Shown here in pieces: positions 24,006-31,400 of a stretch of 64,000 nucleotides of DNA. The stretch is taken from NCBI RefSeq assembly GCF_028737265.1, contig NZ_JAQZAK010000009.1, forward strand, positions 1-64,000, written 5' to 3'. The notes beneath the pieces were generated by a model. It worked only from the letters and a program-made list of their open reading frames with translations. It was not told where the DNA came from and did not search any database. The position numbers and the translations under genes were made by a program. The DNA is from Actinomycetospora callitridis. GTDB taxonomy: Bacteria > Actinomycetota > Actinomycetes > Mycobacteriales > Pseudonocardiaceae. Position 1 is the stretch's first letter; every line of letters begins with the position of its first letter.

Positions 24006-25610
24006 TCAGGGGGGACAGACCGTCCCCGCCTGGGGCAGGACGCCGTCGCGCAGGTAGCCACCCACGGCGTCGCGGATGCAGGGCGTGGCCGGGTAGGCGC
24101 CGTGGCCGGCCCCGAGCCAGGTGACGAGCGTGGCCGAGCCCAGCTGCGTCGTGACCCGCTCCGAGCCCGCGAGCGGGGTCACCGGGTCGCCGCGGGTGCC
24201 GACGACCAACGACGGCGGACCGGTCGCGGGGCCCACCTCGGGCGCCTCGGTGGGCACCGGCCACGACCCGCACAGCAGGGCGTCGTGGGCGAAGTACGCC
24301 CCGAAGAGCGGGTCGGCGGCGCGGGCCCGTTCGGCGTCCGTGGCGACCTGGTCGGGCGTCGGGCGCTCGACGGTGTCGTTGCAGGTGAGCAGCACGCCGG
24401 CGTCGAAGCCACCGCCGTCGACCTCGAGCGGCGCGAGCAGGCCGAGGATTCCCGCCGGATCGCCCTGACCCGCCGCCGCGATTGCCGTCGCGAGCCCGGG
24501 CCACCGCGCCGGCTCCGCGAGGCCCGTGACCAGCGCCCGCGTGACCGTGCCGTCCGTGACGCGCCGGCCGTCCGCGCCGGTCAGGGGCGCCGCGTGCAGG
24601 TTCGTGAGGATGCCGCTGACGACGCTCACCGGGTCCGGTCCGAGCGGACAGTCCGGTCGCGCGGTGCAGTCGGAGGCGAACGCGGTGAGCGCCTCGCGGG
24701 CGGCGGCGGCACGCTCGCGGGCGCGCTGGGAGAACGTCGTGGTGGGGTCGGCGACGCCGTCGAGCACCGTGCGGCCCACCGACGCCGGGTACCGGCGCGC
24801 CCAGGTGGCGAGGACGCCTGCGCCGTCGCCGACCCCGACGACGTGCAGCCGGTCGACCCCGAGCGTGATCCGGACCTCCTCGAGGTCCTCGGCGTCGACG
24901 CCGGTGCGGTAGTCGGTCAGGGCGTTCTCGAGCACCTGGGTGCAGGTGCGCGCCGCGGTGGTCGCGGCCTCGCGCAGTGGGGCGAGGGACACCGGGTCGG
25001 CGGCGAGCGGGTCGGCGTCGACGAGGGCCTCGCGCGTGCTGGGCGTGATGCAGTCGACCGGCTCGGAGTTGCCGGTGCCGCGCAGGTCCACCCCGTAGAA
25101 CGCGGTCCCCGCGAGCATCGGGGCGGGCGCGGTCGCGGCGAGCCGCACGGCCCGTTCGGAGCCGGTCGGCCCGCCGGCGTCGCCGACCACCGCGACCGGG
25201 ACCGGCCCGCCCGGGGGCACGGGACCGACCGTCACCTGCAGGACGCCGACCTCGGCGCGCGACGAGCCCCCGCCGCGGCCGCCGACCGGCACGCTCTGGC
25301 ACCCGAAGCGCAGGTCCCGCCCGCCGAGGGCGGCGGCGCCCATCGAGCTCCGGATCTCGGAGGTGCAGTCGGTGAACCCGGCGGGCGCCGCGGGTGCGGG
25401 CAGCAGCGGGGGGAGCAGGGACGGCGGCGGTCCGGGCAGCGCGGTCTCCGGGGCGGGCACCGGCGTCATCGGGTCGTCCACCCGGGTGGCGACGGGCGGG
25501 CGCTGCGACGGCCCCACCGCGCACGCCCCGAGCAGCAGGGCGGCGGCGAGCACCACGAGGACGATCTTGGGCGCGCGAGCGACGGCAGCCCGGGTCGTCG
25601 GACGGGGCAC
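24006..25610 (-). CDS. TAP-type alpha/beta-hydrolase lipoprotein lacking the nucleophile Ser
   Basis: This 534-residue protein has a lipoprotein signal (hydrophobic stretch ending LLLGAC; lipid Cys at residue 30), a Pro-rich spacer, and then the fold of secreted tripeptidyl aminopeptidase-like hydrolases. The oxyanion region reads GDAGGPTGS and the Asp/His end reads DPVTPLAGSERVTTQL ... WLGAGHGAYP. The nucleophile elbow, normally GVSYGT, is GVGDGAG here, with Gly261 in place of Ser. So it may bind peptides on the cell surface rather than cut them. I chose GTG at 25610, which gives a normal signal peptide. Confidence 0.8.
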   Translation of the reverse strand: MPRPTTRAAVARAPKIVLVVLAAALLLGACAVGPSQRPPVATRVDDPMTPVPAPETALPGPPPSLLPPLLPAPAAPAGFTDCTSEIRSSMGAAALGGRDLRFGCQSVPVGGRGGGSSRAEVGVLQVTVGPVPPGGPVPVAVVGDAGGPTGSERAVRLAATAPAPMLAGTAFYGVDLRGTGNSEPVDCITPSTREALVDADPLAADPVSLAPLREAATTAARTCTQVLENALTDYRTGVDAEDLEEVRITLGVDRLHVVGVGDGAGVLATWARRYPASVGRTVLDGVADPTTTFSQRARERAAAAREALTAFASDCTARPDCPLGPDPVSVVSGILTNLHAAPLTGADGRRVTDGTVTRALVTGLAEPARWPGLATAIAAAGQGDPAGILGLLAPLEVDGGGFDAGVLLTCNDTVERPTPDQVATDAERARAADPLFGAYFAHDALLCGSWPVPTEAPEVGPATGPPSLVVGTRGDPVTPLAGSERVTTQLGSATLVTWLGAGHGAYPATPCIRDAVGGYLRDGVLPQAGTVCPP

Positions 25611-25712
25611 GCAGCGCTCCTCGCGATCTGATCTCCGGATCGGACCCCGGGAGTCTGACCCCCGGGGGCGGTGCCCGGTGTGAGGGGGCGACCTGCGCGG
25701 CATGATGCCCTC

Positions 25713-26783
25713 GTGGACCTGCCCGTCATGCCGCCCGTGTCCCCGATGCTGGCCAAGGCCGTGGCGGAGATCCCCGCCGGGCAGCGGTACGAGCCGAAAT
25801 GGGACGGCTTCCGGTCGGTGATCTTCCGTGACGGCGACGAGGTCGAGATCGGCAGCCGCAACGAGAAGCCGATGACGCGCTACTTCCCGGAGCTCGTCGA
25901 GGCGTTCACCGCGGCGCTGCCGCCGCGCTGCGTCATCGACGGCGAGATCGTCGTCGTCGACGCCCAGGGGACAGGGCTCGACTTCGAGGCGCTGCTGCAG
26001 CGGGTGCACCCCGCCGCCTCGCGGGTGCGCAAGCTGGCCGTCGAGACCCCGGCGCACTTCGTCGCGTTTGACCTGCTCGCGATCGGCGACGACGACCTCA
26101 CCGGGCGGCCCTTCACCGAGCGCCGCGAGCGCCTGGCGGAGGTCGTCGGCGGGCTCGAGCGCCCCGACGTGCACCTCACCCCGATGACCGAGGACATCGA
26201 CACCGCCCGGGACTGGTTCGAGCGCTTCGAGGGCGCGGGCCTGGACGGCCTGATCGCGAAGAAGGCCGATCTGACCTACCAGCCCGACAAGCGGGTCATG
26301 AGCAAGATCAAGCACGAGCGCACCGCCGACTGCGTCGTCGCGGGCTACCGGGTGCACAAGTCGGGGCCCGACGCCGTCGGCTCGCTGCTGCTCGGGCTGC
26401 ACACCGAGGACGGGTCGCTGCAGAGCATCGGCGTGATCGGGGCCTTCCCCATGGCGAAGCGCCGCGAGCTCTTCGCCGAGCTCCAGCCGCTCGTGACCTC
26501 CTTCGAGGGCCACCCCTGGGCGTGGGCCGCCCAGGAGGAGGGCACGCGCACGCCGCGCGAGGCCGAGCACAGCCGGTGGAACGCGCAGAAGGACCTGTCG
26601 TTCGTGCCGCTGCGCCCCGAGCGTGTGGTGGAGGTCAAGTACGACCACATGGAGGGTGTCCGCTTCCGCCACACCGCGCAGTTCAAGCGCTGGCGCCCCG
26701 ACCGCGACCCGGCGTCGTGCACGTTCGAGCAGCTCGAGCGCCCGGTGCGGTTCGACCTCGCGGAAGTCTTGACGGCCCGCTGA
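25713..26783 (+). CDS. ligC: ATP-dependent DNA ligase, LigC type
   Basis: The 356-residue protein has the nucleotidyltransferase motifs of ATP-dependent DNA ligases: motif I EPKWDGFR with adenylated Lys, motif III IDGEIVVV, motif IV GLDGLIAKK and motif V KIKHERTADCVV. An OB-fold domain follows (VGSLLLGLHTEDGSLQSIG to the end). Length and order match LigC of mycobacteria, a back-up base-excision or end-joining ligase without the LigD nuclease and primase domains. GTG at 25713 lies 6 bases after CATGAT, consistent with a leaderless transcript. Confidence 0.9.
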   Translation: MDLPVMPPVSPMLAKAVAEIPAGQRYEPKWDGFRSVIFRDGDEVEIGSRNEKPMTRYFPELVEAFTAALPPRCVIDGEIVVVDAQGTGLDFEALLQRVHPAASRVRKLAVETPAHFVAFDLLAIGDDDLTGRPFTERRERLAEVVGGLERPDVHLTPMTEDIDTARDWFERFEGAGLDGLIAKKADLTYQPDKRVMSKIKHERTADCVVAGYRVHKSGPDAVGSLLLGLHTEDGSLQSIGVIGAFPMAKRRELFAELQPLVTSFEGHPWAWAAQEEGTRTPREAEHSRWNAQKDLSFVPLRPERVVEVKYDHMEGVRFRHTAQFKRWRPDRDPASCTFEQLERPVRFDLAEVLTAR

Positions 26784-26784
26784 G

Positions 26785-27390
26785 CTACTGCACCCGCGCC
26801 GGTGTCGGCGCCGAGGTGGCGTCGAGCTCGAGGCGCACGGCCGTGGGCAGGGCGGACACCGCGAAGGCCTCGCGGGCCCGGGCGAGCACCCGGCCGTCGA
26901 GGTCGGCCCACACGTCGCGGACGTCGGTGCCCTCGACGAGCGTGAGGGACAGGCGCAGCGCCGGCTTCTGCGGCGTGCCGACGAGGCGGGCGCGGGCGCG
27001 GCTCACGCCGTCGATGAGCTCGGCGTCGTGCCGGACGGCGTCGCAGATCGCGGCGTGCTCGACGGTGAGGCGCTCACCGGGCAGCTCGGAGAGCGAGACG
27101 TCCGGGCGCGGCTCGGGGCGCAGCGAGCGCAGCGTCCACCACAGGCCGATCAGGAAGAGCACGACGCCGATGCCGATGGCGATCCACCGGGCGGCGGTGG
27201 CGTGCGTGGACACCCACTCGACGATCATCGGGTCGATCACCGGGCGCTGGGCGCGGAAGCTCCCGAACACCCCGAAGCCGACCAGCAGGGCGAGCACCGA
27301 CGCGGCGACGAGCACGAGGCCGAGGACCGTGGTCAGGGTGCGGTCGCCGCCGGCCGAGCGGGCGACGGCGGCACGCGAGCGGCGGCTCAC
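26785..27390 (-). CDS. amaP: Alkaline shock response membrane anchor (AmaP)
   Basis: The 201-residue protein has two N-terminal membrane helices (about 18-42 TVLGLVLVAASVLALLVGFG and about 68-90 WIAIGIGVVLFLIGLWWTL). A cytoplasmic AmaP-like alpha/beta domain follows, which contains GERLTVEHAAICDAVRHD. AmaP anchors Asp23/Gls24 proteins at the membrane. GTG at 27390 overlaps the upstream stop by four bases. It is the last gene of the seven-gene Asp23 operon and ends one base after the convergent ligC stop. Confidence 0.8.
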   Translation of the reverse strand: MSRRSRAAVARSAGGDRTLTTVLGLVLVAASVLALLVGFGVFGSFRAQRPVIDPMIVEWVSTHATAARWIAIGIGVVLFLIGLWWTLRSLRPEPRPDVSLSELPGERLTVEHAAICDAVRHDAELIDGVSRARARLVGTPQKPALRLSLTLVEGTDVRDVWADLDGRVLARAREAFAVSALPTAVRLELDATSAPTPARVQ

Positions 27391-27920
27391 TTGACCCCCT
27401 TGGTGGTGGTGACCGACACCGCGACGCGCGGGCGCCGGGCGAGCGGCAGGCGGGCCAGCGTCGTCTCGACGAGCTCGCGCACGGTGTCGCGCACCTCCGC
27501 GGCGGGGTCGAGGGTGGCGGCCTTGACGGTGACCTTCTTGGCCGACGCCACGACGGAGGCCGACACGACCTCGTCGTGGGCCCGCACCTCGTGGCCGACG
27601 GCCCGGGCGATCGAGCGCGGCGACGTCGTCACCGTGACCTCGGGGACCGGGTCGGCCAGGAAGACGTCGTGGCGGCGGGCGACGAGCCCGAGGATCAGCA
27701 CGAACAGGCCGATGACGCCGATGACGATCGCGGCGGCGCGGACGCCGCCCGACTGCCAGGTCAGGCCCTCGGCGGCGGTCAGCCACGTCGGCCACGGCAC
27801 GATCAGCGGGCTGGAGGCCGGCGAGACCCAGAGCGTCACCGTCTCGACCACCACCGCCAGGCCGACGACGGCCAGCAGGAGGCCGAGCAGCGGCGCGAGC
27901 ACGCGCAGGAGCAGGCGCAC
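27387..27920 (-). CDS. DUF6286/AmaP-like membrane protein
   Basis: The 177-residue protein has an N-terminal helix (LLLRVLAPLLGLLLAVVGLA), a second one (about 60-80, AAAIVIGVIGLFVLILGLVA), and a soluble domain rich in beta strands with SIARAVGHEVRAHDEVVSAS and TVRELVETTLARLPLA. This matches the DUF6286 proteins found beside AmaP in actinobacterial Asp23 operons. It probably forms part of the envelope-bound Asp23 complex. It is coupled to amaP by GTGA. Confidence 0.75.
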   Translation of the reverse strand: MRLLLRVLAPLLGLLLAVVGLAVVVETVTLWVSPASSPLIVPWPTWLTAAEGLTWQSGGVRAAAIVIGVIGLFVLILGLVARRHDVFLADPVPEVTVTTSPRSIARAVGHEVRAHDEVVSASVVASAKKVTVKAATLDPAAEVRDTVRELVETTLARLPLARRPRVAVSVTTTKGVK

Positions 27921-27923
27921 TTC

Positions 27924-28493
27924 TCACTCCGTCCGGGAGGTCGGGGCCCGGGGGGTCGCCCGGGCGGCGGGGTCGGTGAGGGCGGAGACGCCGATGTCCA
28001 GCGAGCGGACGCGGTAGGGCGTGAGGGCCTGCACGCGCTCTCGGACGTGGTCGCGCACCGCGGCGGCGCTCTCGGTGATGCGGGCCGGGTAGGCCAGCGG
28101 CACCTCCAGGCGCAGGTCGACCTGCTCGCCGTACCCGGACACCTTCGCGCTGGCGCCGGACTCGCCGAGGTCCAGGCCGGCCAGGCGGCGCTGCGTGCGC
28201 ACGGTCCCGGCGGTGTGGTCCGCGGCGTACTCCGCGATCTTGCGGACGACGGAGAGCGCGACGTCCAGGCGTCCGCGCTCCGCGGCCTCCTCGTCGTCGG
28301 CCAGGGCGCCGGCCGGAGAGCCGGCCGGAGAGCCGGTGCGGGCCACGGCGGTGCCGGGCGCCGGGTCCGTGCCCCGCGTCGTCTCGGTGAGGGGCACCGT
28401 CCCGGCGCGCGACACCGGGGTGGTGGGGGCGTCACCCCGCGCCTGGTCCGGCGTCGTGCCCGGGGCCGCCGGACCGTCGGTCGGGGTGCTCAT
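27924..28493 (-). CDS. Asp23/Gls24 family protein with disordered N-terminus
   Basis: The 189-residue protein begins with about 80 residues of Pro/Thr/Ala-rich sequence containing a short SPAG repeat. It then has an Asp23-like domain: LDVALSVVRKIAEYAADHTAG, GEQVDLRLEVPLAYPARI and VRDHVRERVQALTPYRV. Asp23 proteins help the cell tolerate alkaline and envelope stress. The ATG overlaps the stop of the small membrane protein gene (ATGA at 28490-28493). It is one of three Asp23-type members of this operon. Confidence 0.8.
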   Translation of the reverse strand: MSTPTDGPAAPGTTPDQARGDAPTTPVSRAGTVPLTETTRGTDPAPGTAVARTGSPAGSPAGALADDEEAAERGRLDVALSVVRKIAEYAADHTAGTVRTQRRLAGLDLGESGASAKVSGYGEQVDLRLEVPLAYPARITESAAAVRDHVRERVQALTPYRVRSLDIGVSALTDPAARATPRAPTSRTE

Positions 28494-28669
28494 CGGTCGC
28501 GGCCGCGCCCGACGAACTGGTTGACGTCGAGCTCGCCGTCGAGCACGCGGCCCACGACGAAGCCCAGGACCCCGAGCACGAGGGCGATGAAGAAGCCCTG
28601 CAGGCCGCCGGCGGCGGCCGCCACGCCCAGGATGAGGCCGACGAACATGCCGGCACGGGTGGCGCTCAT
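28490..28669 (-). CDS. DUF2273-like small integral membrane protein
   Basis: The 59-residue protein consists of two hydrophobic helices joined by a short Gly-rich turn (GMFVGLILGVAAAAGGL, FFIALVLGVLGFVVGRVL) and a charged C-terminus. It matches the DUF2273 proteins commonly encoded beside Asp23 and AmaP. ATG at 28669 is selected because GGAGGTAG lies 8 bases before it; the track ORF begins 5 codons earlier. It may insert near the AmaP complex. Confidence 0.75.
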   Translation of the reverse strand: MSATRAGMFVGLILGVAAAAGGLQGFFIALVLGVLGFVVGRVLDGELDVNQFVGRGRDR

Positions 28670-28722
28670 GACCACTACCTCCACGGTGTGCGCCGCCCCG
28701 CGCTGCGCGGGGCGGGAACGAT

Positions 28723-28995
28723 CTAGAGCACGCGGGCGGACCCGCGGCGGGGGTCGTACCGGCGTGCGAGGCGACGGCCCATCCGCCCGAGGCGGGCGAG
28801 CCGGCGGTCGGACACGGCGACGATCGGCGCGTCGAAGCGGGGATCGTCGTCCCCGCCCGGCGCCTGCCGCAGCCTCGCCCGGAACGCGGCGAGGCCCTCG
28901 CGGAAGGCGACCGGGTCACCGCCGACGTCGGGGTGGTGCATGCGCACGAAGGCGCGCAGCTCCGCCCGGACGCCGACGGACGACGGGACGTTCAT
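28723..28995 (-). CDS. Small basic protein with a J-domain-like HPD motif
   Basis: The 90-residue protein contains MHHPDVGGDPVAFREGLAAF near residues 19-38. The HPD tripeptide followed by GGD and an acidic/aromatic helix is the core signature of J-domains that activate Hsp70. The rest is a basic C-terminal tail (RMGRRLARRYDPRRG). It is too short for a complete four-helix J domain of 70 residues plus flanks, so a reduced J-like unit is the cautious reading. The ATG overlaps the upstream Asp23-like stop. Confidence 0.65.
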   Translation of the reverse strand: MNVPSSVGVRAELRAFVRMHHPDVGGDPVAFREGLAAFRARLRQAPGGDDDPRFDAPIVAVSDRRLARLGRMGRRLARRYDPRRGSARVL

Positions 28996-29351
28996 TCCGG
29001 CAGCTCCACGTCGGTGACGATCACGTCGACCCGCCGGGACCCGTGGGCCCGGGCGACGATGCGTCGCAGCTCGGCCGCCGTCCTCTCGACCGGGGCGCCG
29101 AAGTGCAGCACCACGGCGATCCGGTCGGGCTCGTCGCCCTCGCCCAGCACGATGCCGGGGAGGCGACGTCCGGGCAGGTAGCTCGCCACCGTCCCGTACG
29201 GACCGCCCGAGAGGGCCGCGACGCCCGGGTGGGCGAGCAGCTCCTCGGCGATCCGTTCGGGCAGCGGCCCGAGACCGGGTGCCTCGGGGGTCCCCGGGGC
29301 GACGGCGGTACCGCTCGGGTGGGCGGTCCGCCGGGGGTCGGGAGTGCTCAC
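28992..29351 (-). CDS. Asp23/Gls24-related small protein
   Basis: The 119-residue protein has a Pro-rich start, then GPLPERIAEELLAHPGVAALSGGP and a strand-rich region (GIVLGEGDEPDRIAVVLHFG) with RTAAELRRIVARAHGSRRVDVIVTDV. This is the alternating strand/helix arrangement of Asp23-family proteins, but it is shorter. The GTG at 29351 overlaps the stop of the next Asp23 gene (GTGA at 29348-29351). Assigning it to the Asp23 family rests on pattern and operon context. Confidence 0.65.
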   Translation of the reverse strand: MSTPDPRRTAHPSGTAVAPGTPEAPGLGPLPERIAEELLAHPGVAALSGGPYGTVASYLPGRRLPGIVLGEGDEPDRIAVVLHFGAPVERTAAELRRIVARAHGSRRVDVIVTDVELPE

Positions 29352-29860
29352 TCGACGCGGGTGCTGGGCTGCGCCGGCGCCTGCTGCCCCGAGTCGTCGT
29401 CGCTGTCGTCGCCCGGCATGTGGATGTCGTTGACGGCGATGTTGACCTCGATGACCTCGAGGCCCGTCATCTGCTCGACGGCGGCGATGACGTTGCGGCG
29501 CACCGCGCGGGCCAGCTCGACGATGCCCGCGCCGTACTCCACGACGATGTCGAGGTCGATCGCGGCCTGCTTCTCGCCGACCTCGACCTGCACGCCGGCG
29601 GCCTGCGAGGTGCCGCTGCCGCCGGGGATGCGCTCGCGGATCGCGCCGAAGGCGCGGGAGACCCCGCCGCCCATCGAGTAGACGCCGGAGACGTCGCGCG
29701 CGGCGATGCCGGAGATCTTCTGCACCACGCCGGAGGCGATGGTGGTCTTGCCCTGCCCCGTGTCGTCGGCGAGGCGGGCCGGGGTGCTGCTGGTCCCGGT
29801 CCGACCGCTCGACACGGCTGCGGCCTCGGAGCCGGTGGCGGTGCTGGGGCTCTGCGTCAT
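29348..29860 (-). CDS. Asp23/Gls24 family envelope stress protein
   Basis: The 170-residue protein is the best Asp23 match in the operon: TTIASGVVQKISGIAARDVSGVYSM, the charged middle VEVGEKQAAIDLDIVVEYG and the closing helix/strand AVRRNVIAAVEQMTGLEVIEVNIAV. Residues 1-40 are low complexity (Ser/Thr/Ala). Asp23/Gls24 proteins coat the membrane through AmaP and respond to envelope or alkaline stress. It is the first gene of the operon, with about 170 bases of leader up to the RibD-like gene. Confidence 0.88.
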   Translation of the reverse strand: MTQSPSTATGSEAAAVSSGRTGTSSTPARLADDTGQGKTTIASGVVQKISGIAARDVSGVYSMGGGVSRAFGAIRERIPGGSGTSQAAGVQVEVGEKQAAIDLDIVVEYGAGIVELARAVRRNVIAAVEQMTGLEVIEVNIAVNDIHMPGDDSDDDSGQQAPAQPSTRVE

Positions 29861-30034
29861 GGTGGGGCGCTCCCTGGTGCGCGTCGCTGGGAAGGATCTC
29901 TGGAGGGATCTCCGAGGAGATCTCTACGAACCGGAGGACCCGATGGTCTGCCGATCCGATACCCGTGGGACCCACCAGCGGCCGGGTCGTCATGGATCGT
30001 CACCCGAAAGAACCACAAAGGTGACCGGCGTCTC
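29861..30034. other. Promoter region of the Asp23 operon
   Basis: This 174-base gap between the Asp23 operon and the upstream RibD-like gene must hold the operon promoter on the minus strand. Three related GGATCTC/GAGATCTC segments lie at 29893-29924. A minus-strand GGGTAT (29962-29957) resembles the -10 of SigF/SigB-type stress promoters, but no matching -35 is seen. No other clear feature. Confidence 0.4.
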
Positions 30035-30805
30035 CTACGGACGAGGACCGCCGACCTGGTAGCGCAGGAGCAGCCCGTCGTCGTGGGCGACGACCGACGC
30101 CAGGTGCAGCGGGCGGGGACCACCCGATCCGGCGCCGGCGACGATGCGCCCGGCGGTCCCGCCCTCGAGCTGCGGCGCGAGGCTCAGACAGAGCTCGTCG
30201 ACGCAGCCCGCGTCCAGCAGCGCGCCGAACAGCGCCGGCCCGCCCTCGCACAGCACCCGGGACAGGCCCCGGTCCGCGAGGGCGGCGACCACCGCGGCGG
30301 GGGTGGAGTCCGGGGCGCCGCCGACGTCAACCACCTCGGCCCCCGCCCCGGTCAGGGCACTGCGCGCGCTCTCCGGCGCGGGGCCGGTGAGCAGCACGAG
30401 GGGGGCGATGGCGGTGTCGGTGAACAGGGGCGACGCCGGGTCCAGGTCCCCGCGGGTGCTGACGACGGCGATCGGCGGCACCGGCGCCCGGCCGCGCGCC
30501 CGCCGCCGGGCCTCGCGCTCGGGGGAGGTGCGCGCGCCCCGGTAGCCCTCGGCGCGCACGCTGCCCGCCCCGACCAGGATCACGTCGGCGAGCTCGCGCA
30601 GCAGGCCGAACACCGTCCGGTCCCCGGGGGCCTCGAGCCCGGAGGAGACGCCGTCGACGGCGACGGCCCCGTCCGCGCTGGCGACGAAGTTGACGCGCAG
30701 CACGCCCTCGGGGTGGGCGTAGAGCTCGGCGAGGTCGTCGCGGTCCAGCTCGCGCTCGGGCGCGGCTCGGGGGCTCGTGCCCTCGAGCGGCCAGACCAGC
30801 CTCAC
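30035..30805 (-). CDS. RibD C-terminal (pyrimidine reductase) family protein
   Basis: The 256-residue protein has the dihydrofolate-reductase-like fold of RibD's reductase domain: VNFVASADGAVAVDGVSSGL, the cofactor strand LADVILVGAGSVRAEGY, VSTRGDLDPASPLF and the substrate-side VLCEGGPALFGALL. In riboflavin synthesis this fold reduces the ribosyl pyrimidine using NADPH; stand-alone copies like this are common in actinobacteria and may reduce other compounds. The GTG at 30805 lies in the first unit of a 14-base tandem repeat. It is downstream of the DUF3072 gene. Confidence 0.85.
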   Translation of the reverse strand: MRLVWPLEGTSPRAAPERELDRDDLAELYAHPEGVLRVNFVASADGAVAVDGVSSGLEAPGDRTVFGLLRELADVILVGAGSVRAEGYRGARTSPEREARRRARGRAPVPPIAVVSTRGDLDPASPLFTDTAIAPLVLLTGPAPESARSALTGAGAEVVDVGGAPDSTPAAVVAALADRGLSRVLCEGGPALFGALLDAGCVDELCLSLAPQLEGGTAGRIVAGAGSGGPRPLHLASVVAHDDGLLLRYQVGGPRP

Positions 30806-30855
30806 CGGGTCCGCCTCACTGGGTCTTCCTCACTGGGTCTTCCTCACTGGGCCTT
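30800..30855. repeat. 14-bp tandem repeat, four copies, at a stop/start junction
   Basis: Four head-to-tail copies of CCTCACTGGGTCTT (30800-30813, 30814-30827, 30828-30841, 30842-30855) occur, the middle two identical and the outer two differing at 1-3 bases. On the minus strand each contains GTGA. Copy 4 holds the DUF3072 stop and copy 1 the RibD-like start, so the repeat spans the translational junction and its GAGG strings can act as ribosome sites. Confidence 0.85.
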
Positions 30856-31290
30856 CTGCCTCAGCTCGTCGATCGCCCGCGAGGCCTCCGACTTGTTCAG
30901 TCCCTTCGGCGGCTCCTCGCCCGCCTGCTGGGCCAGGGTCTCGAGGTAGCTGGCCTGCGGACCGGTCATGGGCTCGTCGCCGGTGACCCAGTCGGTGGTG
31001 GGGCGCTCCTGGCGCGAGAGGTCGGGCTGCCCGTCCCCGCCGTCGCCGTTGCCGTCGCCACCGGACGGGGTCACCGAGCCCTGCAGCCGCTCGATCTCGT
31101 CGGAGGCCTGCGCCTTGGCCAGTCCGGTCGGCGGCTCCTCGCCGGCCTGGTGGGCGAGCGTCTCGAGGTAGCTGGCCTGGGGACCGGTCATGGGCTCGTC
31201 GCCGGTGACCCAGTTCGCGTTGTCCTTCTCGGCGGAGGAGGTGGTGGACGGGTCGGTGCCCTGCTGCTTGACCTCGTGCGGGTCGGTCAC
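30844..31290 (-). CDS. Protein with duplicated DUF3072 domain
   Basis: The 148-residue protein consists of two nearly identical DUF3072 units of about 43 residues (WVTGDEPMTGPQASYLETLA ... AGEEPP-T/K-GL...EASxxIxxL). They are joined by a Gly/Asp-rich linker (SGGDGNGDGGDGQPD). DUF3072 proteins are small and acidic and of unknown role. GTG at 31290 is chosen because GAGGAG lies just before it. The two copies are also near-identical in DNA, which implies a recent duplication. It lies upstream of the RibD-like gene on the same strand. Confidence 0.82.
   Translation of the reverse strand: MTDPHEVKQQGTDPSTTSSAEKDNANWVTGDEPMTGPQASYLETLAHQAGEEPPTGLAKAQASDEIERLQGSVTPSGGDGNGDGGDGQPDLSRQERPTTDWVTGDEPMTGPQASYLETLAQQAGEEPPKGLNKSEASRAIDELRQKAQ
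30905..30992. repeat. Direct repeat copy A (DUF3072 duplication)
   Basis: This segment matches 31127-31214 with only scattered substitutions and an exact offset of 222 bases (74 codons), so the frame is preserved. The run ACCGGTCATGGGCTCGTCGC is identical in both copies. Confidence 0.85.
31127..31214. repeat. Direct repeat copy B (DUF3072 duplication)
   Basis: Second copy of the repeat, 222 bases from copy A, encoding the N-terminal DUF3072 unit. Confidence 0.85.
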
Positions 31291-31387
31291 GGAACTCTCC
31301 TCGGTGAAAGTGGAGCCATCGAACACGCGTTCGACCTCCATCGGTTACCCCGTCGCGACACGCGAACACCTCGGGCGCGTGTCCCAC

Positions 31388-31393
31388 TAGGGT
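31388..31393 (+). promoter_or_regulatory. -10 element, leaderless gadB transcript
   Basis: TAGGGT is followed by 7 bases and then the ATG at 31401. This places the likely first transcribed base at or next to the start codon. The same TAGGGT-N7-ATG arrangement precedes the FKBP gene at 61812. Confidence 0.5.
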
Positions 31394-31400
31394 CCGGATC

